64,000 nucleotides of DNA, from assembly GCF_051020955.1 (NCBI RefSeq), contig NW_027477139.1, positions 1-64,000 on the forward strand, read 5' to 3'. Position numbers and translations under genes: made by a program. Origin of the DNA: Megalopta genalis. Taxonomy: Eukaryota; Arthropoda; Insecta; Hymenoptera; Halictidae. Of the stretch, positions 1 to 13,850 are shown in pieces. Position 1 is the stretch's first letter. Every line of letters starts with the position of its first letter. The notes under the pieces were generated by a model, which was not told the DNA's origin, searched no databases, and was given only the letters and a program-made list of their open reading frames with translations.

Positions 1-2975
1 GCTTCAAATCCAAGCGAAACACATGATTTAGCTTCAAATCAATGCGAAGTAGAACACTTTGCTTCAAATCCATGCGAAACGAATGATTTAGCTTCAAATA
101 CTTGCGAATATAAGTGATATAGCTTCAAATGCTGGCCAAGAAAAAGAGTTAGCTTCAGATACATGCGAAAGGCATGATTTAGCTTCAAATCAATTCGAAG
201 TAGAAGGCTTAGCTTCAAATCCAAGCGAGACACATGATTTATCTTCAAAACAATGCGATGTAGAAGGTTTAGCTTCAAATCAATAAGGGGTAGAAGGTTT
301 AGCATCAAATCAATAGAATATAGAAGGTTTAGCTTCAAATCAATGCGATGTAGAAGTTTTAGCTTCAAATCCATGCGATACACAAGATTTAGCTTCAAAT
401 CAATGCGATGTAGTAGGTTCAGCTTCAAATCCATGCGACACATATTATTTAGCTTCTAATACTTGCGATATAAGTGATATAGCTTCAAAAGCTGTAGGAA
501 CAAACGAGGTAGCTTCAATTCCATGCGAGACACATGATTTAGCTTCAAATCAGTGCGATGTAGAAGGTTTTGCTTCAAATCCAAGCGCAACACATGATTT
601 AGCTTCAAATCAAATCGAAGGACAAGGCTTAGATTCAAATCCATGCGAAACAAATGATTTAGCTTCAAATGAATGCGAAGTAGAAGGTTTAGCTTCAAAT
701 CCAAGCGTAACACATGATTTAGCTGCAAATCAATGTGATGTAGAAGGTTTAGCTTCAAATCAATGCGATACACAAGATTTAGCTTCAAATCAATGCGATG
801 TAGAAGGTTCAGCTTCAAATCCATGGGACACATATGAATTAGCTTCAAATACTTGCGATATATGTGATATAGCTTCAACAGCTGGAGGAACAAACGAGGT
901 AGCTTCAATTCCATGCGAAACAAATGATTTAGCTTCAAATCAATGCGAAGTAGAAGCCGTTGCTTCAAATCAATGCGATGTAAAAGGTATATCTTCAAAT
1001 CCATGCGAAACAAATGATTTAGCATCAGATACTTGCAATATGGTTAATATAGCTTCGAATGCAGGGAAAAGAAACGAGTTAGCTTCAAATCCATGCGATA
1101 CACATCATTTAGCAGCAAATCAATGCGACGTAGAAGGTTTAGCTCCAAATCAATGGGAAACAAATGATTTAGCTTCAAATCAATGGGATTTAGCAGATTT
1201 AGCTTCAAATCCAAGCGAAACACATGATTCAGCTGCAAATCAATGCGATGTAGAAGGCTTAGCTTCAAATCCATGCCAAACACATGATTTAGCTTCAAAT
1301 CAATGGGATGTTGAAAGTTTATCTTCAAATCCATGCGAAACACATTATTTAGCTGCAAATCAGTGCGAAGGACAAGGCTTAGATTCAAATCCATGCGAAA
1401 CAAATGATTTAGCTTCAAACACTTGGGGTATAAGTGATATAGCTTCAAATGCAGACTAATCAAACGAGTTAGCTTCAAAATCCACGCGATACACATGATT
1501 TAGCTTCAAATACTTGCGATATAAGTGATGTAGATACAACTGCAGGCGAAACGAACGAGTTAGCTTCAAATCCATGCGAAACACATGATTTAGCTGCAAA
1601 TCAATGCGATGTAGAAGGTAAAGCTTCAAATCAACAAGAGGTAGAAGGTTTAGCTTCAAATCAATAGAATGTAGAAGGTTTAGCTTCAAATCAATGCAAT
1701 GTAGAAGGTTTAGCTTCAAATCCATGCGAAACACATGATTTAGCTTCAAATCAATGCGATGTGTAAGGTTTAGCTTCAAATCCATTCAAAACACGTGATT
1801 TAGCTTCCAATTAATGCGAAGTAGAAGGCTTAGCTTCAAATCCATGCGAAACACACGATTTAGCTTCAAATCAATGCGAAGTAGAAGGCTTAACTTCAAA
1901 TCCATGCGATACGCAAGATTTAACTTCAAATCAATGCGAAGTAGAAGGGTTAGCTTCAAATCCATGCGACACTAATGATATAGCTTCAAATACTTGCGAA
2001 TATAAGTGATATGGCTTCAAATGCAGGCGAAACAAACGAGTTAGCTTTAAATCCATGCGAAACACATCATATAGCTTCAAATTCATGCGAAACACATGGT
2101 TTAGCTTAATATTCATGCGATACAGATGGTAAAGATTCAGATACTTGTGATAAACGTTATTTAGCTTCAACTGCATGCAAAACAAACGAGTTAGTTACAA
2201 ATCCATTCAAAATACATGATTTAGATTCAAATCCATGCGATGTAGAAGGATTAGCTTCAAATCCATGCGACACTAATGATTTAGCTTCAAATACTTGCGA
2301 ATATAAGTGATATGGCTTCAAATGCAGGCGAAACAAACGAGTTAGATTCAAATCCAAGCGAAACACAAGATTTAGCTTGAAATCAATGCGAAGTAGAAGG
2401 CTTAGCTTCAAATCCATGAGAAAGAAATTATTTACCTTCGAATACTTGAGATTTAGTTGATACAGCTTCAAATGCAGACGATACAATCGAGTTTGCTTCA
2501 AATCTATGCGAAACACAAGATTTACTTTCAAATCGAAGCGAAACACATGATTTAGCTTCAAATCAATGTGAAGTAGAGTAATTAGCTTCACATCCATTCG
2601 AAACAAACGATTTAGCTTCAAAAACTTGCGATATAAATCATTTAGCTTCAACTGCATGCGAAGCAAAGGAGTTAGTTTCAAATTCATGCGAAGCACATGA
2701 TTTAGCTTCAAATCAATGCGGAATAGAAGGTTTAGCTTCAAATGCATGAGAAAGAAATGATTTATCTTCAGATAATTGCGATATAAGTGATATAGCTTCA
2801 AATGCAGGCGACACAATCCAGTTAGCTTCATATCAATGCGATGTAAAAGGCTTATATTCGAGTTCTAGCGAAACAAGTGGCTTAGCTTCAAATACTTGTG
2901 ATATACATGCTTTAGCTTCAAGTACAGGCGGAACAAACGAGTGAGGTTCATATCCATGCGAAACACATGATTTAG
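1..2975. repeat. 4.3-kb segmental duplication, copy 1
   Basis: This stretch is repeated at 4338-7222 with very few differences. Base 1 aligns with base 4338 (offset 4337). After about base 1010 the offset becomes 4247, because copy 1 carries 90 bp (three monomers, about 1000-1090) that copy 2 lacks. The left edge of the duplication lies at or before the window start. Single-base differences are scattered, for example near 169, 213 and 456. Confidence 0.93.
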
Positions 2976-4337
2976 CTTGAAATCAATTCGAAGTAGAAGG
3001 CTTAGCTTCAAATCCAAGCGAGACAAATGTTTTAGCTTCAAATCAGTGCGAAGTAGAAGGCTCAGATTCAAATCGATGCGAATCAAATGGTTCGGCTTCA
3101 AATACTTGTAAAATACATGATTTAGCTTCAACTGCATGCGAAACACATAGTTTAGCTTAATATTCATGCGAAACGAATGGTTCAGCTCCAAATACTTGTG
3201 ATATACATGATTTAGCTTCAACTGCATGTGAAACAAACATGTTAGCTTAAAATCCAAGCGAAACACATTATTTAGCTGCAAATCAATGCGAAGTAAAAGG
3301 CGAAGCTTCAAATCCATGCGACACAAATCATTTAGCTTCAAATACTTGCGATATAAATGATATAGCTTCAAATGCAGGCGAAACAAACCAGTTAGCTTCT
3401 AATCCATGCGAAACTCATGATTAATGATGAAACACAGCATTAAATTCATGCGAAATAAATGATTTACCTTCAAGTACTTCCGATATTAATGATATATCTT
3501 CAAATGCAGGCGAAACAAACGAGTTAGTTTCAAATCCATGCGAAAAACATGATTTATCTTCAAATCAATGCGATGTAGAAGAATTAGCTTCGAATCCATG
3601 CGAAACAAATGATCTACATCAAATACGTGGATTTAAGTGATATAGCTTCATATGCAGGCGAAACAAAGGAGATTACTTCAAATCGATGCGAATCACATGA
3701 TTTAGTTTCAAATCAATGCGAAGTAGTGGCCTTAGCTTCAAATCCATGCGAAACAAGTGATTGAGCTTCAAATACTTGCGAATATAAGGGATACAGCTTC
3801 AAATGCAGACGAAACACACGAATTGGCTTCAAATCCATGCGAAACAAGTGATTTAGTTTCAAGTAAATTCTTAGTGGAAGGCTTAGCTTCAAATCCATGC
3901 GAAACAAAAGATTTAGCTTCAAATACTAGAGAATATAAGTGATATAGCTTCCAATGCAGGCGAAACAAACGGGTTAGCTTCAAATCCATGCGAAACACAT
4001 GATTTAGCTTCAAATCAATACGAAGTAGACAGCTTAGCTTCAATATCATGCGAAACAGAAGATTTAGCTTCAAATACTTGCGAATATAAGTGATATAGCT
4101 TCAAATGCAGGCGAAACAAACGAGATAGCTTCAAATCCATGCGAAATACATGATTTAGATTCAAATCAATTCGAAGTAGAAGGCTTAGCTTCAAATCCAC
4201 GCGAAACAAATGATTAGGCTTCTAATCAATGCGACGTAGTTGGCTTAGATTCAAATCCATGCGAATCAAATGGTTCAGCTTCCAATACTTGTGATATACA
4301 TAATTTCGTTTCAACTGCATGTGAAACGAACGTGTTA
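2976..4337. repeat. Diverged satellite between the two 4.3-kb copies
   Basis: Satellite monomers with more substitutions and register slips than the flanking duplicated blocks. There are irregular monomers around 3420-3440 and 3610-3640, and 31-bp C-type monomers reading CGAATATAAG at about 3780, 3930 and 4080. Parts of this stretch (about 3050-3130, 3430-3707 and 4201-4400) have close relatives on the far side of the retrotransposon at 57331-57948. No gene seen. Confidence 0.85.
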
Positions 4338-7222
4338 GCTTCAAATCCAAGCGAAACACATGATTTAGCTTCAAATCAATGCGAAGTAGAACACTTTGCT
4401 TCAAATCCATGCGAAACGAATGATTTAGCTTCAAATACTTGCGAATATAAGTGATATAGCTTCAAATGCTGGCCAAGAAAAAGAGTTAGCTTCAGATACA
4501 TGCGAAAGACATGATTTAGCTTCATATCAATTCGAAGTAGAAGGCTTAGCTTCAAATCCAAGCGAGACACATGATTTATCTTCAAAACAATGCGATGTAG
4601 AAGGTTTAGCTTCAAATCAATAAGGGGTAGAAGGTTTAGCTTCAAATCAATAGAATATAGAAGGTTTAGCTTCAAATCAATGCGATGTAGAAGTTTTAGC
4701 TTCAAATCCATGCGATACACAAGATTTAGCTTCAAATCAATGCGATGTAGTAGGTTCAGCTTCAAATCCATGCGACAGATATTATTTAGCTTCTAATACT
4801 TGCGATATAAGTGATATAGCTTCAAAAGCTGTAGGAACAAACGAGGTAGCTTCAATTCCATGCGAGACACATGATTTAGCTTCAAATCAGTGCGATGTAG
4901 AAGGTTTTGCTTCAAATCCAAGCGCAACACATGATTTAGCTTCAAATCAAATCGAAGGACAAGGCTTAGATTCAAATCCATGCGAAACAAATGATTTAGC
5001 TTCAAATGAATGCGAAGTAGAAGGTTTAGCTTCAAATCCAAGCGTAACACATGATTTAGCTGCAAATCAATGTGATGTAGAAGGTTTAGCTTCAAATCAA
5101 TGCGATACACAAGATTTAGCTTCAAATCAATGCGATGTAGAAGGTTCAGCTTCAAATCCATGGGACACATATGAATTAGCTTCAAATACTTGCGATATAT
5201 GTGATATAGCTTCAACAGCTGGAGGAACAAACGAGGTAGCTTCAATTCCATGCGAAACAAATGATTTAGCTTCAAATCAATGCGAAGTAGAAGCCGTTGC
5301 TTCAAATCAATGCGATGTAAAAGGTATATCTTCAAATCCATGCGATACACATCATTTAGCAGCAAATCAATGCGACGTAGAAGGTTTAGCTCCAAATCAA
5401 TGGGAAACAAATGATTTAGCTTCAAATCAATGGGATTTAGCAGATTTAGCTTCAAATCCAAGCGAAACACATGATTCAGCTGCAAATCAATGCGATGTAG
5501 AAGGCTTAGCTTCAAATCCATGCCAAACACATGATTTAGCTTCAAATCAATGGGATGTTGAAAGTTTATCTTCAAATCCATGCGAAACACATTATTTAGC
5601 TGCAAATCAGTGCGAAGGACAAGGCTTAGATTCAAATCCATGCGAAACAAATGATTTAGCTTCAAACACTTGGGGTATAAGTGATATAGCTTCAAATGCA
5701 GACTAATCAAACGAGTTAGCTTCAAAATCCACGCGATACACATGATTTAGCTTCAAATACTTGCGATATACGTGATGTAGATACAACTGCAGGCGAAACG
5801 AACGAGTTAGCTTCAAATCCATGCGAAACACATGATTTAGCTGCAAATCAATGCGATGTAGAAGGTAAAGCTTCAAATCAACAAGAGGTAGAAGGTTTAG
5901 CTTCAAATCAATAGAATGTAGAAGGTTTAGCTTCAAATCAATGCAATGTAGAAGGTTTAGCTTCAAATCCATGCGAAACACATGATTTAGCTTCAAATCA
6001 ATGCGATGTGTAAGGTTTAGCTTCAAATCCATTCAAAACACGTGATTTAGCTTCCAATTAATGCGAAGTAGAAGGCTTAGCTTCAAATCCATGCGAAACA
6101 CACGATTTAGCTTCAAATCAATGCGAAGTAGAAGGCTTAACTTCAAATCCATGCGATACGCAAGATTTAACTTCAAATCAATGCGAAGTAGAAGGGTTAG
6201 CTTCAAATCCATGCGACACTAATGATATAGCTTCAAATACTTGCGAATATAAGTGATATGGCTTCAAATGCAGGCGAAACAAACGAGTTAGCTTTAAATC
6301 CATGCGAAACACATCATATAGCTTCAAATTCATGCGAAACACATGGTTTAGCTTAATATTCATGCGATACAGATGGTAAAGATTCAGATACTTGTGATAA
6401 ACGTTATTTAGCTTCAACTGCATGCAAAACAAACGAGTTAGTTACAAATCCATTCAAAATACATGATTTAGATTCAAATCCATGCGATGTAGAAGGATTA
6501 GCTTCAAATCCATGCGACACTAATGATTTAGCTTCAAATACTTGCGAATATAAGTGATATGGCTTCAAATGCAGGCGAAACAAACGAGTTAGATTCAAAT
6601 CCAAGCGAAACACAAGATTTAGCTTGAAATCAATGCGAAGTAGAAGGCTTAGCTTCAAATCCATGAGAAAGAAATTATTTACCTTCGAATACTTGAGATT
6701 TAGTTGAAACAGCTTCAAATGCAGACGATACAATCGAGTTTGCTTCAAATCTATGCGAAACACAAGATTTACTTTCAAATCGAAGCGAAACACATGATTT
6801 AGCTTCAAGTCAATGTGAAGTAGAGTAATTAGCTTCACATCCATTCGAAACAAACGATTTAGCTTCAAATACTTGCGATATAAATCATTTAGCTTCAACT
6901 GCATGCGAAGCAAAGGAGTTAGTTTCAAATTCATGCGAAGCACATGATTTAGCTTCAAATCAATGCGGAATAGAAGGTTTAGCTTCAAATGCATGAGAAA
7001 GAAATGATTTATCTTCAGATAATTGCGATATAAGTGATATAGCTTCAAATGCAGGCGACACAATCCAGTTAGCTTCATATCAATGCGATGTAAAAGGCTT
7101 ATATTCGAGTTCTAGCGAAACAAGTGGCTTAGCTTCAAATACTTGTGATATACATGCTTTAGCTTCAAGTACAGGCGGAACAAACGAGTGAGGTTCATAT
7201 CCATGCGAAACACATGATTTAG
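4338..7222. repeat. 4.3-kb segmental duplication, copy 2
   Basis: Near-identical to 1-2975 (see that entry) but missing a three-monomer block at about 5340. Similarity ends near 7220, where copy 2 continues into AATACACGAGAAAA while copy 1 continues into AATCCAAGCGAGACA. The pair is direct and is separated by the 2976-4337 spacer, so the whole forms a 4.3-kb tandem period. Confidence 0.93.
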
Positions 7223-9889
7223 CTTCAAATCAATGCGAAGTAGAAGGCTTAGCTTCAAATACACGAGAAAAAAATGATTTATGTTCAGATAATTGCGATA
7301 TATGTGCTATAGCTTCAAATGCACGCGAAGCAAAAGAGTTAGCATCAAATCAATACGGAACACGTGATTTAGCTTCGAATCAATGCGTAGTAGAAACCTT
7401 AGCTTCAAATCAATGCGAAACAAACGGTTTACCTTCATATAGTTGTGATATACATGATTTAGCTTGAACTGCATACGAAACAAACGAGTTAACTTGAAAT
7501 CCATGCGGAACACATGATTTAGCTTCAAATCAATGCGAAGTAGAAGTCTTAACATCAAATACATGAGAAACAAATGATTTATCTTCAGATGATTGTGATA
7601 CAAGTGATATAGCTTCAAATGCAGGCGAAACAAACGAATTAGCTTCAAAGCCATGCAAAACGAATGATATAGCTTCAAATACTTGCGGTATAAATGAAAC
7701 AGCTTCAAATGCAGGCAAATCAAACGAGTGAGCTTCAAAACAATGCGAAACACATGATTTTGCTTCAAATACATGTGATATACATGATTTATATTCAAAT
7801 GCTGGCGAAGCAAAAGAGTTAGCTTCAAATCAATGCGAAACACATGATTTAGATTCAAATCAATGTGAAGTAGAACGCTTAGCTCCAAATCCAAGCGAAA
7901 CACATGATTTAGCTTCTAATCAATGCGAAGTAGAAGGCTTAGCTTCAAAGCCATGCAAAACGAATGATTTAGCTTCAAGCACTTGCGGTATAAATGAAAC
8001 AGCTTCAAATGCAGGCGAATCAATCGAGTTAGCTTCAAAACAATGCGAAACACATGATTTAGCTTCAAATACATGTGATATACATGATTTATCTTCAAAT
8101 GCACGCGAAGCAAAAGAGTTAGCATCAATCAATGCGGAACACGTGATTTAGCTTCAAATCAATGCGAAGTAGAAGGCTTAGCTTCAAATCCATCCGAATC
8201 GAATGGTTTGGCTTCAAATACTTGTTTTATACATGATTTAGCTTCAACTGCATGCGAAACAAACGAGTTAGCGACAAATCCAAGCGAAACACATGATTTA
8301 GCTTCAAATCAATGCCAAGTAGAAGGCTTAGCATCAAATCCATGCGTAACAAATACTTTAGCTTCAAATACTTGTGACATACATGATTTAGCTTCATCTG
8401 CATGCGAAACTATCGAGTTAGCTTCAAATCCATGCGAAGTAGAAGAATTATCTTCCAATACATGAGAAACCAATGGTTTTGCTTCAAATACGTGCGATAT
8501 ACATGATTTATCTTCAAATGCAGGCGAAACAAACGAGTTGGCTTCAAATCCATGCGTAACAAATGATTTAGCATCAGATACTTGTTATATAAGTGATATA
8601 GGTTCAAATGCAGGGGAAACAAACGAGTTAGCTTCAAATCCATGCAAAACACATGATGAAGCTGCAAATCAATGCATGTAGAAGGTTTAGCTTCAAATCC
8701 ATGCGAAAAGAATGATTTAGCATCTGATACTTGCGATATAATTGATATAGTTTCAAATGCAGGGGAAACAAACGAGTTAGCTTCAAATCCATGCAAAACA
8801 CATGATTAAGCTTCAAATCAATGCGATGTAGAAGGTTTAGCTTCAAATCCATGCGACAGAAATGGTTTAGCATCAGATACATGCGATATAAGTGATATAA
8901 CTTCAAATGAATGCGAAACAAACGAGTTAGCTTCAACTCCATGCGAAACACATAATTTAGCTTCAAATCAATGCGATGTAGAAGGTTTAGCTTCAAATCA
9001 ATGCGATGTAGAAGGTTTAGCTACAATTCCATGCGACACAAATGATTTAGCGTCAGATACTTGCGATATAAGTGATATAGCTTCAAATGCAGGGGAAACA
9101 AACGAGTTAGCTTCAAATCCATGCAAAACACATGATTAAGCTTCAAATCAATGCGATGTAGAAGGTTTAGCTTCAAATACATGCGACACAAATGATTTAG
9201 CGTCAGATACTTGCGATATATGTGATATAGTTTCAAATGCAGGCGAAACAAACGAGTTAGCTTCAAATCCATGCAAAACACATGATTAAGCTTCAAATCA
9301 ATGCGATGTAGAAGGTTTAGCTTCAAATCCATGCGACAAAATGATTTAGCATCAGATACATGCGATATAAGTGATATAACTTCAAATGAATGCGAAACGA
9401 ACGAGTTAGCTTCAACTCCATGCGAAGCACATAATTTAGCTTCAAATCAATGCGATCTAGAATGTTTAGCCTCAAATCAATGCGATGTAGAAAGGTTTAG
9501 CTTCAAATCCACGCGAAACAAATGATTTAGCTTCAAACACTTGGGATATAATTGATATAGCTTCAAATGCAGACGAATCAAACGAGTTAGCTTCAAACTC
9601 CATGCGATACACATGATGTAGCTTCAAATCAATGCGAAGTAGAAGGATTAGCTTTAAATCCATGCGACACAATTGATTTAGCGTCAGATACTTGCGATAT
9701 AAGTGATATAGCTTCAAATGCAGGGGAAACAAACGAGTTAGCTTCAAATCCATGCAAAACACATGATTAAGCTTCAAATCAATGCGATGCAGAAGGTTTA
9801 GCTGGAAATCCATGCCAAACACATGATTTAGCTTCAAATCCATGGGATGTAGAAGATTTAGCTTCAAATCCATGCGAAACACATTATTT
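7223..9889. repeat. Satellite with 150-bp periodic blocks
   Basis: Satellite monomers, largely in the five-monomer order A-B-A'-C-D. Around 8768, 9098, 9248 and 9728 the same block recurs, with GATTAAGCTT (a stop in the plus frame and a HindIII site) after the A monomer; the 9098 and 9248 copies are exactly 150 bp apart. A related but more diverged block lies on the right side of the retrotransposon at about 54720-55330. No gene seen. Confidence 0.85.
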
Positions 9890-10525
9890 AGCTGCAAATC
9901 ATTGCGATGTAGAAGGTTTAGCTTCAAATCAATGCGATACACAAGATTGAGCTTCAAATCAATGTGAAGTAGAAGTATAGCTTCGTATCCACGAGAAACA
10001 ATTGGTTTAGCCTCAAATATTTGTGATACACATGATTTAGCTTCAACTACATGCGAAACAAACGAGGTAGCTTCAAAACCAAGCGAAACACATGATTTAT
10101 GTTGAAATTAATATGAAGTAGAAGGCTTAGCTTCCAATTCAAGAGAAACACATGATTTTGCGTCAAATCAATGCGAAGTAGAAGGCTTGGATTCAAATCA
10201 ATCCGAAACAAATTGCTTAGCTTCAAATACTAGTGATAAACATGATATAGCTGAAAATGCAGGCGGAACAAACGAGTTAGCTTCAAATCCATGTGAAACA
10301 AATGAGTTAGCTTCAAATTCATGCAAAACACATGGATTAGGTTCATATTCTTGCGAAACAAATGGTTTAGCTTCCGATACTTGTGATAAACGTGAATTAG
10401 CTTCAACTGCATGCGAAACCAACGAGTTAGCTTCAAATACTTGCGATATAAATGAAGTAGGTTCAAAAGCAGGAAAAACGAACGAGTTAGCTTCAAATCC
10501 ATGCGAAACACATGATTTAGCTTCA
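9890..10525. repeat. 0.64-kb dispersed segmental copy (copy 1)
   Basis: This segment recurs at 17558-18193 with a constant offset of 7,668 bp and only about two differences noticed (for example AAGAGAAACAC here against AAGCGAAACAC there). It contains several monomers unusual for the array, such as GAAGTATAGCTTCGTATCC, so the match is not simply the shared 30-bp consensus. The copies diverge after the CACATGATTTAGCTTCA at about 10525. Confidence 0.9.
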
Positions 10526-12540
10526 AATACTTGCGATATAAGTGATCTAGCTTCAAATACAGGCGAATCGAACGAGTTAGCTTCAAATCCATGCGATACA
10601 CATGATTAAGCTTCAAATCAATGCGATGTAGATGGTTTGCTTCAAATTCATGCGACACACAAGATTTAGCTTCAAAACAATGCGATATAGTAGGTTCAGC
10701 TTCAAATCCATGCGATATAAGTGATATAGCTTCAAAAGTAGGGGGAACAAACGAGGTAGCTTCAAATCCATGTGAAACAAATGGTTTAGCTACAAATACT
10801 TGTGATATAAATTATTTAGCTACAACTGCATGCGAAACTAACGAGTTAGCTTCAAATCTATGCGAAACACACGATTTATCTTCAAATCAATGCGATGTAG
10901 AAGGTTTAGCTTCAAATCCATGCAAAACACGTGATTTAACTTCCAATTAATGCGAAGTAGAAGGCTTAGCTTCAAATCCATGCGAATCAAATGATTTAGC
11001 TTCAAATCAATGCGATGTAGAAGGTTTAGCTTCAAATCCGTGCGATACACAAGATTTAGCTTCAAATCAATGCGATGTAGTAGGTTCAGCTTCAAATCCA
11101 TGCGGCACATATGATTCAGCTTCAAATACTTGCGATATAAGTGAAATAGTTTCAAATGGAGGCGAAACGAACGAGTTAGCTTCAAATCCATGCGATGTAG
11201 AAGGTTTAGCTTCAAATCCACGCGAAACATATGATTTAGCTTCAAACACTTGGGGTATAAGTGATATAGCTTCAAATGCAGACTAATCAAACGAGTTAGC
11301 TTCAAAATCCAAGCGATACACATGATTTAGCTTCAAATACTTCCGATACAAGTGATGTAAATTCAACTGCAGGCGAAACGAACGAGTTAGCTTCAAATCC
11401 ATGCGAAACACATGATTCAGCTGCAAATCAATGTGATGTTGAAGGTTTAGCTTCAAATCCATGCGATGTAGAAGGTTTAGCTTCAAATCCACGCGAAACA
11501 TATGATTTAGCTTCAAACACTTGGGGTATAAGTGATATAGCTTCAAATGCAGACTAATCAAACGAGTTAGCTTCAAAATCCAAGCGATACACATGATTTA
11601 GCTACAAATCAATGTGATGTAGAAGGCTTAGCATCAAATCCATGCGATACACATGATTAAGCTTCAAATCAATGCGATGTAGATGGTTTGCTTCAAATTC
11701 ATGCGACACACAAGATTTAGCTTCAAATCAATGCGATGTAGTAGGTTCAGCTTCAAATCCATGCGATATAAGTGATATAGCTTCAAAAGTAGGGGGAACA
11801 AACGAGGTAGCTTCAAATCCATGCGAAACAAATGGTATAGCTACAAATAATTGTGATATAAATTATTTAGCTACAACTGCATGCGAAACGAACGAGTTCG
11901 CTTCAAATCCATGCGAGACACATGACTTAGCTTCAAATCAATGCGATGTAGAAGGTTTAGCTTCAAATCCATGCAAAACACGTGATTTAACTTCCAATTA
12001 ATGCGAAGTAGAAGGCTTAGCTTCAAATCCATGCGAATCAAATGGTTTAGCTTCAAATACTTGTGATATACGTTATTTAGATTGAACTGCATGCGCAACG
12101 AACGAGTTAGCTTCAAATCCATGCGAAACACATGATTTAGCTGCAAATCAATGCGATGTAGAAGGTTTAGCTTCAAATCCGTGCGATACACAAGATTTAG
12201 CTTCAAATCAATGCGATGTAGTAGGTTCAGCTTCAAATCCTTGCGGCACATATGATTTTGCTACAAATACTTGTGATATACATTATTTAGCTACCACTGC
12301 TTGCGAAACAAACGAGTTAGCTTCAAATCCATGCGAAACACATGATTCAGCTGCAAATCAATGCGATGTAGAAGGTTCAGCTTCAAATCGATGCGAAACA
12401 CATGATTCAGCTGCAAATCTATGCGATGTAGAAGGTTTAGCTTCAAATCATGCGAAACACATGATTTAGTTTCAAATACTTGCGATATAAGTGATCTAGC
12501 TTCAAATACAGGCGAATCGAACGAGTTAGCTTCAAATCCA

Positions 12541-12780
12541 TGCGAAACACATGATTCAGCTGCAAATCAATGCGATGTAGAAGGTTCAGCTTCAAATCCA
12601 TGCGAAACACATGATTCAGCTGCAAATCAATGCGATGTAGAAGGTTCAGCTTCAAATCCATGCGAAACACATGATTCAGCTGCAAATCAATGCGATGTAG
12701 AAGGTTCAGCTTCAAATCGATGCGAAACACATGATTCAGCTGCAAATCTATGCGATGTAGAAGGTTTAGCTTCAAATCAT
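12541..12780. repeat. Recent 60-bp dimer amplification
   Basis: Four consecutive A-B dimers of exactly 60 bp at 12541, 12601, 12661 and 12721. The first three appear identical and the fourth differs by only a few bases. All carry the private variant GATTCAGCTGCAAATC instead of GATTTAGCTTCAAATC. The related block at 27601-27780 has fewer copies, so the copy number changed after the larger duplication. Confidence 0.9.
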
Positions 12781-13479
12781 GCGAAACACATGATTTAGTT
12801 TCAAATACTTGCGATATAAGTGATCTAGCTTCAAATACAGGCGAATCGAACGAGTTAGCTTCAAATCCATGCGAAACACATGATTCAGCTGCAGATCAAT
12901 GCGATGTAGAAGGTTCAGCTTCAAATCCATGCGAAACACATGATTCAGCTGCAAATCAATGCGATGTAGAAGGTTTAGCTTCAAATCATGCGAAACACAT
13001 GATTTAGCTTCAAATACTTGCGATATAAGTGATCTAGCTTCAAATACAGGCGAATCGAACGAGTTAGCTTCAAATCCATGCGATACACATGATTAAGCTT
13101 CAAATCAATGCGATGTAGATGGTTTGCTTCAAATTCATGCGACACACAAGATTTAGCTTCAAAACAATGCGATATAGTAGGTTCAGCTTCAAATCCATGC
13201 GATATAAGTGATATAGCTTCAAAAGTAGGGGGAACAAACGAGGTAGCTTCAAATCCATGTGAACAAATGGTTTAGCTACAAATACTTGTGATATAAATTA
13301 TTTAGCTACAACTGCATGCGAAACTAACGAGTTAGCTTCAAATCTATGCGAAACACACGATTTATCTTCAAATCAATGCGATGTAGAAGGCTTAGCTTCA
13401 AATCCATGCAAAACACGTGATTTAACTTCCAATTAATGCGAAGTAGAAGGCTTAGCTTCAAATCCATGCGAAAAAAATG

Positions 13480-13850
13480 ATTTAGCTTCAAATCAATTCT
13501 AAGGACAAGGCTTAGATTCAAATCCATGCGAAACAAATGATTTAGCTTCAAATCAATGCGATGTAGAAGGTTTAGCTTCAAATCCATGCGATACACTAGA
13601 TTTAGTTTCAAATCAATGCGATGTAGAAGGTTCTGCATCAAATCCATACGACACATATGATTTAGCTTCAAATAAATTCGAAGGACAAGGCTTAGATTCA
13701 AATCCATGCGAAACAAATGATTTAGCTTCAAATGAATGCGAAGTAGAAGGCTTAGCTTCAAATCCATGCGAAACAAATGGTTTAGCTACAAATACTTGTG
13801 ATATACATTATTTAGCTACAACCGCATGCGAAACAAACGAGTTAGCTGCA
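13480..13850. repeat. Triplicated satellite segment (one of three)
   Basis: A segment containing the private sequence AATTCTAAGGACAAGG at 13495 recurs with AATTCTAAGG at 20121 (offset 6,626) and 24191 (offset 10,696). The shared variants include ACACTAGATTTAGTTTC and GGTTCTGCATCAAATCC, followed by an AATAAATTCGAAGG monomer. Each copy is embedded in a different neighbourhood, which indicates repeated segmental exchange within the array. Confidence 0.88.
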
